This document shows, one piece after another, positions 7,807-16,000 of a stretch of DNA of 27,552 nucleotides. The position numbers and the translations under genes were made by a program. Under the pieces are notes generated by a model. The model was not told where the DNA came from. It saw only the letters and a list, made by a program, of their open reading frames with translations, and ran no database searches. The DNA comes from a virus. The stretch is from the IMG/VR virus record IMGVR_UViG_3300030117_003057, positions 1-27,552 of that record, one strand, 5' to 3'. How positions within the stretch are numbered: position 1 is the stretch's first letter; each line of letters begins with the position of its first letter.

Positions 7807-10044
7807 ATGGCATATTTAGACAACAAAACACATAAAGATTATTATCAAGGTCCAGATCACGGTAGTTATCAATTTTGTACTTTAGAAGATATTATAAATC
7901 AATTCATGGCTGTTTATGTGGGTGAAGACAAAATCATACCTAGAGCAAAAAGACTAGATGTTGCTTTTCACGCTCAAAGAGCTTTAGCGGAATTAAGCTT
8001 TGATACACTTAAATCTTTTAAATCACAACAAATAGATATACCACCATCAATGGTAATGATACTTCCACACGATTATGTTAATTACACTAAATTAAGTTGG
8101 ACTGATGATTCAGGTATAAAACACCCTTTATATGAAACTAAACATACTTCTAACCCATTTCAAATAAGGCAAAACAGTGATGGACAATATGTGTTTGATC
8201 CAGAAGAGGAATTAATAGTTAACAATTTATTTAGCGATGCACTAGCAGCGCCTTGGTATCTTAGTAACCCAAGTATGGGTACATCTAGAACAACATGGGA
8301 ATATCCAAGAAATACTGGTAATATAATATCAACAGGTTACTCTGGTGTAGCTAAAGGTTCTAATATAACTATAAACGCTAACAATCAATTATCATTTAAT
8401 CACTCTTCTCACGGCTCACATGGAGCTAAACATGGTAAAGCAATGATAGCTTTTCAAGAAATAGATGTTGATGGTATAGAATTTTTAAATGTTACAGCTT
8501 CAGCTAATACACAAGCAGCTACAGTGACACACTGGGATCTTATGAGTAATCCTGAAAAATTTACAGCAGGGCAAGATTTAGACCGTAATTTATTTTATAG
8601 TGGATATAGAAGCATAATAGATAAATATAATGCTGGACACCCAAGTGGTTCCATTACACAAACTATAAATGGTACCGTGTCAAGTTCAACAACTGTTACC
8701 CTTGACTCATTAGAACCTATTGTTTCAATAACCGTTAACGGTGCTACTGGTACCGCGGCTGGAGCTACAGCTTCTAAAACAGTTGTGGTGGATAGCGCAA
8801 CAGGTTTAGAAGTAGGTATGAGAATTACAGCTACTAGTAGTGGTCCAGCTTTAGGCCCTACACCAAGAATTTTAATTATAAGTGGAACTACATTAACGTT
8901 AGATAAAGCTAAATCTTTTGCTGACGGTGCTACTTTAACTTGTAAGGGTCCAGCAAATAACGTTATTGTAGGATCAACTATAACAGCGGTCTCAGGTAGT
9001 GATACTTTATCTGGTACACCAACAGTTACAGCTATAAATGGAAACACTATAACTATGTCTGGTGCTCAAAGTTTTACCGATGGTGGTACTTTAACATTTA
9101 GTGCTGCTTATGATGAAGATTTATTAAAATCTACTACCAACTCTGAACTTGATTCAGACGTACCAGCTACAACAGTAAGAATAGGTATCTGTACACAAGT
9201 TACAGACGAGATGAAAACAAACACATTTATTGGTGATACAACTTACACAGCTGTTGATCCAGGAACAGGACAGACAGTTATACAAGGTTACCCAATGTCG
9301 CCTAACGTTAATCCAGATATTTTTGATCTTCAAACCGTGTTAAATGCACCTAGTTATGTAGAGTGGTCAGAAGGAGTTGATAACGGAGAACAAACACTAG
9401 AAGATGTAAACGTAGCGAACTACAGTAAAGTTTATTTTGTTGTGGTTTCTATGGCACCATTTGAAACACATGCTTATACTGGTGAGCTAGGCGTTTTGAC
9501 AACTGAAAACACGGTGGATGATATATCAGTTAAATCATCAGGTGTTAGTGTGTTAAAATCACCATCAGCAAATATAACAGAATCATCAACTTGGAAAAAC
9601 TACAAGACTGATGATCCTAGTGAAAACGAAAGAACTGATTATAATTACGATGATGATTATAGATTTAATATAGATGTAGGACAAAGATACGGATTAGATC
9701 CTACTCAAGCCCAAACAAATGGTTCATTTTATATAGACCAGTTAAGAGGAAAAATACATTTTTCATCTAATGTTTCAGGAAAAACTGTAATATTAGATTA
9801 TATAAGCGATGGTCTTGGAACAGAAGCAGAAATGCAAGTACATAAACTAGCTGAAGATGCTATGTATAAGCATATTTTATGTGACGTTATGTCTAGTAGA
9901 GCTAACGTTCCCGCTAACGCAATATTTAGATATAAAAAAGATAAGTTTGCCGCTACTAGAAAAGCGAAAATAAGATTATCTAATTTTAAAATTGAAGAAC
10001 TAACCCAAATATTAAGAGGTAAGTCTAAACATATAAAACATTAG
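7807..10044 (+). CDS. Large adaptor-like tail protein with inserted beta modules
   Basis: This 745-aa structural protein appears to have a split core. Residues 1 to about 115 are helical and adaptor-like (LEDIINQFMAVYVGEDKI, then RLDVAFHAQRALAELSFDTL and LPHDYVNYTKLSW). The last about 100 residues contain a beta hairpin (GSFYIDQLRGKIHFSS, VILDYISDG) and C-terminal helices (EMQVHKLAEDAMYKHILCDV) ending in a basic tail. Between them lie about 450 residues of Ser/Thr/Gly-rich beta sequence. Within it, residues 288-434 carry two or more copies of a beta unit marked by IT-A-SG, SG-TLT or NG-TIT, and SF-DG-TLT. The same unit is found in the 411-aa protein downstream. I infer a ring protein joining connector and nozzle, decorated with surface-exposed beta domains that may bind host or capsid glycans. 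Confidence 0.55.
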   Translation: MAYLDNKTHKDYYQGPDHGSYQFCTLEDIINQFMAVYVGEDKIIPRAKRLDVAFHAQRALAELSFDTLKSFKSQQIDIPPSMVMILPHDYVNYTKLSWTDDSGIKHPLYETKHTSNPFQIRQNSDGQYVFDPEEELIVNNLFSDALAAPWYLSNPSMGTSRTTWEYPRNTGNIISTGYSGVAKGSNITINANNQLSFNHSSHGSHGAKHGKAMIAFQEIDVDGIEFLNVTASANTQAATVTHWDLMSNPEKFTAGQDLDRNLFYSGYRSIIDKYNAGHPSGSITQTINGTVSSSTTVTLDSLEPIVSITVNGATGTAAGATASKTVVVDSATGLEVGMRITATSSGPALGPTPRILIISGTTLTLDKAKSFADGATLTCKGPANNVIVGSTITAVSGSDTLSGTPTVTAINGNTITMSGAQSFTDGGTLTFSAAYDEDLLKSTTNSELDSDVPATTVRIGICTQVTDEMKTNTFIGDTTYTAVDPGTGQTVIQGYPMSPNVNPDIFDLQTVLNAPSYVEWSEGVDNGEQTLEDVNVANYSKVYFVVVSMAPFETHAYTGELGVLTTENTVDDISVKSSGVSVLKSPSANITESSTWKNYKTDDPSENERTDYNYDDDYRFNIDVGQRYGLDPTQAQTNGSFYIDQLRGKIHFSSNVSGKTVILDYISDGLGTEAEMQVHKLAEDAMYKHILCDVMSSRANVPANAIFRYKKDKFAATRKAKIRLSNFKIEELTQILRGKSKHIKH
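8668..9105 (+). repeat. Beta-module repeat region shared with the 411-aa protein
   Basis: Codons 288-434 of the 745-aa gene open with NGTVSSSTTV and contain repeated beta units ending KSFADGATLTCKG (from 8911) and QSFTDGGTLTFSA (from 9067), 156 bases or 52 codons apart. The opening and the second unit closely resemble residues 205-272 of the 411-aa protein (19131-19334), which begin NGTVSSSTTVVID and end QSFADGITLTF. At the DNA level the opening 30 bases differ from 19131-19160 at only about six positions, so common descent is likely. Confidence 0.7.
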
Positions 10045-10047
10045 TAT

Positions 10048-13000
10048 ATGCCGGAGATTAAAAATACTTTCGTTCAAGGCAAGATGAATAAAGACCTTGA
10101 CGAAAGGTTATTACCAAATGGAGAGTACAGAGATGCGATGAACATCCAAGTTACAACCTCTGAGGGATCAGATGTTGGGACAGTGCAAAACGTATTTGGT
10201 AACGAAAGAATTAGCGATGGTATAAATAACAGTGACTTTAAATGTATTGGAAGTATAACTGATGAAAAAAATGATACTATATATTGGTTTGTTACTAACA
10301 AGATAGACAATATTGACGCTATATTAGAATATAAAAAAGATCTAACTGTTACTCCTATTTTTATAGACACTACTTCTAGTGTTCTAAAATTTCCTGATAG
10401 AATAATTACTGGTATAAATATAATAGATGACTTTTTGTTTTGGACTGATAGTATTAATGAGCCAAAAAAAATAAGTATTTCTAGGTGCAAACAAGGTACA
10501 ACTGGTACTATTGATAATCCTAGTAATACTAAATTAATTGTAAACGATGAGGTTGTTAAAGATGCAGATGGTAACGATGTTGAAGTAGCCGAGCGTAATA
10601 TTACTGTTATAAAAAAGAAACCTACATCTCCACCTAATGTAAAAATAAATTTAACTTCAGCAACAACCAAACCAAGTTTATTTGAAAAAACATTTTGTAG
10701 ATTTGCTTACAGGTATAAATATGAAGACGGAGAGTATTCTGCTTTTGGTCCTTTCACCGATATTGTTTTTAATCCAACTTATCCAAACGGTATAGACAGC
10801 GATACTGTGCTTTCAGTTAAAGAGCCTTATAATAGAGCTATGGTTAGTTCTATAGATTCTATTGATATATACGATTTTGTATCACCAGATATACCTAACG
10901 ATGTTGTTCAGGTAGATATTTTATACAAACAAGAAAACTCACCTGTTATTTTTTCTATAGCTAGTGTAAAACCAGATGATCCAGTACCTACTGGTTATCA
11001 ATACAACTATTGGAACGATTTTGGTTTTAATCAAAACAACGCTGCATACACTAATTCTGGTTATAAAGGTAAATATCCTATAGTATCAGAAAACATATAT
11101 GCGGCTGTACCATCAAATCAATTGTTAAGGCCTTGGGATAATGTACCTAAAAAAGCCCTAGCTCAAGAAGTTACTGGTAGTAGAATAGTTTACGCTAACT
11201 ACACTCAAAACTATGATTTAGGTGTAACACCTGGTTTAAGTGTAGATTATATAAATAGAGACCAGTATCAACCATCTGATTTTAGCTTAGGTGGCGTGCG
11301 TTCTTTAAAGTCACAAAGAAATTATCAACTAGGAGTTATATTTGGAGATGAATACGGTAGAGAAACACCTGTATTTACGTCTACAGATGGTGCTGTTAAG
11401 ATACCTTGGGAAAAAGGTGGTATGTTATCTGCTAGTCAATCTTATCAATTAAAAACTCATTTAAATTCTACTTTACCTGACTGGGCTGATTATTATAAGT
11501 TTTATGTTAAAGAAACTTCTACAGAATATTACAACTTAGTAATGGATAAAGCTTATAGCCCTACCTCTGATATAATAGGTACAGAAGGTGCTATAGGTGA
11601 AGACAACCACATATGGGTTTCTTTTCCATCTTCTGATAGAAACAAACTAACAGAAGAAGATTACATAATATTAAAAAGAAAAATAAAACCAGGAGAAAAT
11701 CAATTTCCTATAGAGAACAGATTTAAAATATTAGATATTAAAAACGAAGCACCTGATGCTATCAAGTTTCATTATATGACGTTAGGAACACATGCTAACA
11801 AAGATGGTGGCGCTTCTGGTTCTTATAATGGTATATTAGATAACGGTGGTAATCTTTCTACAGCGCCTGGATTTAACAGTGGTTTATATACAAGCGATGT
11901 GCACAGAATGGACGTGTCTGACAATACCACTATATGGTTAGATAAAAGTAACTTTGAAGCATCTGTTACAGGTGACGGCGCTTCTTTGATTAATAGTGAC
12001 GACGCACAAAATAGTGTTAAAAATTTATATATTTCTTGGCACGATCAAGATACACTAGAAACTTCAAAAAGATATAGAATATCTGATATAAGAGTTAGTA
12101 ACCCTGGAACTTCAGCTGTTTATGTTATGACATTAGCAGAGTCTATAACAAGTGATGATGCTACTTTAGCTTCAAATACATCAAACTCAGATAGATTAAA
12201 TGAAAACTTAGTAGTTAAAATAGAGAGAAAAGACACAAAAGATATGGACCAGTTTTCAGGTAGATTTTTTGTTAAAGTTGTTTCTCAAGAAGGCGTAACA
12301 GGTGATCTAAGAAACGTACAAGATGATTTACTAGACACTTATATTATTAACATGACACAAGATGTTACTTGGTGGGCTGATCCAGAGGCTACCACAGCTG
12401 GTGATCCTACAACAGGTATTATTAATTCTAATGCTTATAACACCACTTTACCTGACACAACACAAAGTTCAACAGATCAAAACTTAAATGATATAGCTGG
12501 ATTTTCAGGTACGTTAACTACATCAACATCTTCAGCGGCTAACACTTATACTAATAATGTTTCTAACTGGGATCTTTTAGCTGGTTTCCATAGCGGATTT
12601 AGCGCTAAAGCTTCAGGTGGTCATTTTTTTATTGACAACTTAACTTTTGTAGCTGGGCAATGTGCTAATAACTTTTTTGCTAGAAATGCTGGAGATCCAA
12701 TAAAAGGTAATACAACTATATATGGTGAGATGGAGTGGAGTAACGCTCTAGACACATCTCAATTAGCACTAGGTAGTGGTGGTCCAACTCCTACTGTATG
12801 GACCCAAGATCCTCAAATGATAAATTATTATCCTAGAATAATGAGTGGTCAACAATTTCAAAGTGCTATAGATCACATAGTACAAATATTTGTAAACTCA
12901 CCACAACTAGAAAGCCCTAATGACGCTCATGAAGGTAACTCTACTAAATTTTATAGAACTGTCGCTGAAGGTACTTACAGATGGAAGCCTTTTGCTAAAG

Positions 13001-16000
13001 ACAGTAAAGATGGTTGGGATGTAAACAATAATAACGGCCAAGGGTTTTTAGTTAATAACTTTGATGGCGCTAACTCCGCTATAACAGAAGATAGAACATG
13101 GACAACAACTGCGCTTGGTTTAGCTACTACAGCTACCAGTGGAGGTTTTGTACATGCTATAGATGGTTTAATACAAACTACAGACGAACACACAGACGTA
13201 GATGGTATAAAAAGATGGAGAGCAGAAGGTGAACTAAATACAGGTACATGGAATCAAGATAACACTTATGGTAATGGTTCAACTGATAATGGTAAAATAT
13301 TTTTACATTTATCTTTTCTAGCTCCAGGAGAAAACTTATTACCTGATACACTTACAATACAAGATATAGCTGGTTGCGGTTTAAGAGGTATAAACAGCTT
13401 AGGAACAAAATTACAAGGAATATGGGGTGGTGGTATTTTTACTAAAGAAGACGGAACTATAATAGCTGATGCTTCTAGGAAAGCGAGAATACTAGAATTA
13501 GAAGGTAATTACACTACTGATAGCGGTGATTCTAACGCTAGTTCTGACGAATTTACTCTTAGTGGTGCTCCTGGTCCAGGAGTTGGGCAAGGTTATGATA
13601 CAAATTACGCTGATCAACATTATAATCAATGGGATCCAGCTTGGCCAGCAGCTGATGACACTAACGGCGAAATAGCCAATTTTGTTAACGCTATACAAGC
13701 AGGTTCTAAGTTTGTATTTAAAGCAGACGCATCTAACACCACTTATACTATAAAATCTTTAAGTAAAAAACGTTTATATAATCATACACCTTGGAGAAGA
13801 AGATTTGTGTGGGACCAAAGCGGTGGACAACTTGTGGCTAGTGGTAACAGTGTAGAAGAAGCAGCTATAGCATGGGCTGAGGCTAAAAACGTAGCAGGTG
13901 CTGTAACTGTTGTTGGTAGTGAACTTTACTATGCTAATATACTAAAAGAAAGATTAGAAAATTTTGCTAAAGCTAGTAACAGAAGGGTTTGTTATATCTT
14001 AGAAATAGATAAAGATCCTACAGATCCAAATGTAACGCCATTTAATCCTGTTGAAGGAACAGCTACTTTAGATGCTGGTGTAGAGTTAGACGGAACTGGT
14101 ATGTCTGGTATACAGTTTATACAATCAGATCCACGTGCTGTAATAGGTAGAGTTTCAACAACACCTGCTATATGGGAAACAGAACCAAAAGGAAATGCCG
14201 ACTTAGATATATATTACGAAGCTAGTGGAGCGATACCTTGTAAATTAAACGAAAAAAATGCAGAGGTTTTTGCGCCTATAGGATGTAAAATAAAATTCAA
14301 TGATTTTCCAGATGCTATTAACGGTGGTATAATAATAGATGCTAATCAAGTTTATTTAAGCGAATGGACGTTAGACAACGGTTCACTACTATTTACCGCT
14401 AATCCTGGTTTTAACGATTTAGATAGTAGTGGTAATGCAATAGATTACGCTGGTAAAAAAGTAAGATTTATTAGACAAGATGGTAGTTATACTACAGGTA
14501 CAATATTAGCTAACAACACTACTGTAAGCGGTGATTATAGAACACACTTTGAAATAGACCCAGATATAGATCCAAAAAATGAAACTGGTTTAAGTTGGTA
14601 TAATTGTTTTTCATTTGGTAACGGTATAGAATCTGATAGAATAAGAGATGATTTTAATGAGATGCAGATACTAAATGGAGCAAGAGCATCTACAACAACA
14701 GAAGAACCTTATCAAGAAGAACACAGAAAATATGGTTTAATATTTTCAGGTTTATATAATTCTAACTCAGGTTTAAATGAGTTAAATCAGTTTATAATGG
14801 CTGATAAAATTACAAAAGACATTAATCCTACTTATGGTAGTATACAAAAACTATTTAGTAGAAACACAGATTTAGTTACTTTCTGTGAAGATAGAGTTGT
14901 TAAAATATTAGCTAATAAAGATGCTGTATTTAACGCTGATGGTAAACCACAGCTAACAGCTAATATAAATGTACTAGGTCAAACTATTCCTTTTATAGGT
15001 GATTATGGTATATCTAAAAACCCAGAGTCTTTTGCTAAAGAATCTTATAGAGCTTATTTTACAGATAAAGCTAGAGGCGCTGTATTAAGATTATCAAATG
15101 ATGGGTTAACACCTATATCCGATGCAGGTATGCACGATTATTTTAGAGATAACTTTGCGTTAGCTGGAAGCTTAGTTGGTACATATGATGCTTATAAACA
15201 AAATTATAATTTAACTTTAAAACAGCCTTTAACTAGTAATGTTATAACTAACGCTGATATCAGTCAAGGCACAGAAGTGGTATCTACCACTATAACAGGT
15301 GACGAAATATTAACAAATATTTTACCACTTGGTACAAATTTAGATTACAGTAACGTTTTACCACTAGACCCAACCACCAACTCAAGTAGCTCTTATGCTG
15401 GTATTTTAAATCCTATTTTAAACACTCAACCTGTTGTAACTGAATACGCGGCTATAGCACAAGGGCATTTTCAACAAGCTGATACATTTGCGGCAAGCAC
15501 TATTACTCAAGAGTTGATAACAAACGGTGCCTTTAATTCTCAATCTGATTGGACTGTAATAGGTGATTCAGCTAGTTATGGTGCTTCTATTTATCCTAAC
15601 GCTGCAACTTATTTACAACTAGACGACACTTTCTTTAACTCAATACAGCCAAGTACAACTGGTACTTTTACACCACCATCAGGTAACATCGCTTATGGAT
15701 TTTTCTCGGGTTATAATACGGGTGATGGTAGATTAAAAAGATATGGCGTAGACACCACTGGTGGTTATGCTGATAACAGCAACCAGTCTAACGGTACTTA
15801 TTCTAACGACAGCGCTAAGCAAACTATAAGTGTGGAAAGCGGTGTAGAATACACTTGTTCGTTTTTATATAATATGTCATCAGTTTCAACAAATACTACT
15901 AATAATCCTAATCCAGACACTGAAATAAGTGTAGCTGCTAAATTAGATGGTATTAATTTTACTTTTGGTTTAGGTGCAGTAACCACACCAGCGCTAAACG

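Noticed and set aside
10074-10670. Antisense open frame of 198 codons opposite the start of the nozzle gene
   Set aside because: It lies wholly inside a clearly coding + strand gene, has a low-complexity Ser/Val/Ile/Leu composition typical of the reverse of Asn/Asp/Lys-rich coding sequence, and shows no family features. The same holds for antisense frames at 2387-2887, 8595-9047 and 21699-22058.
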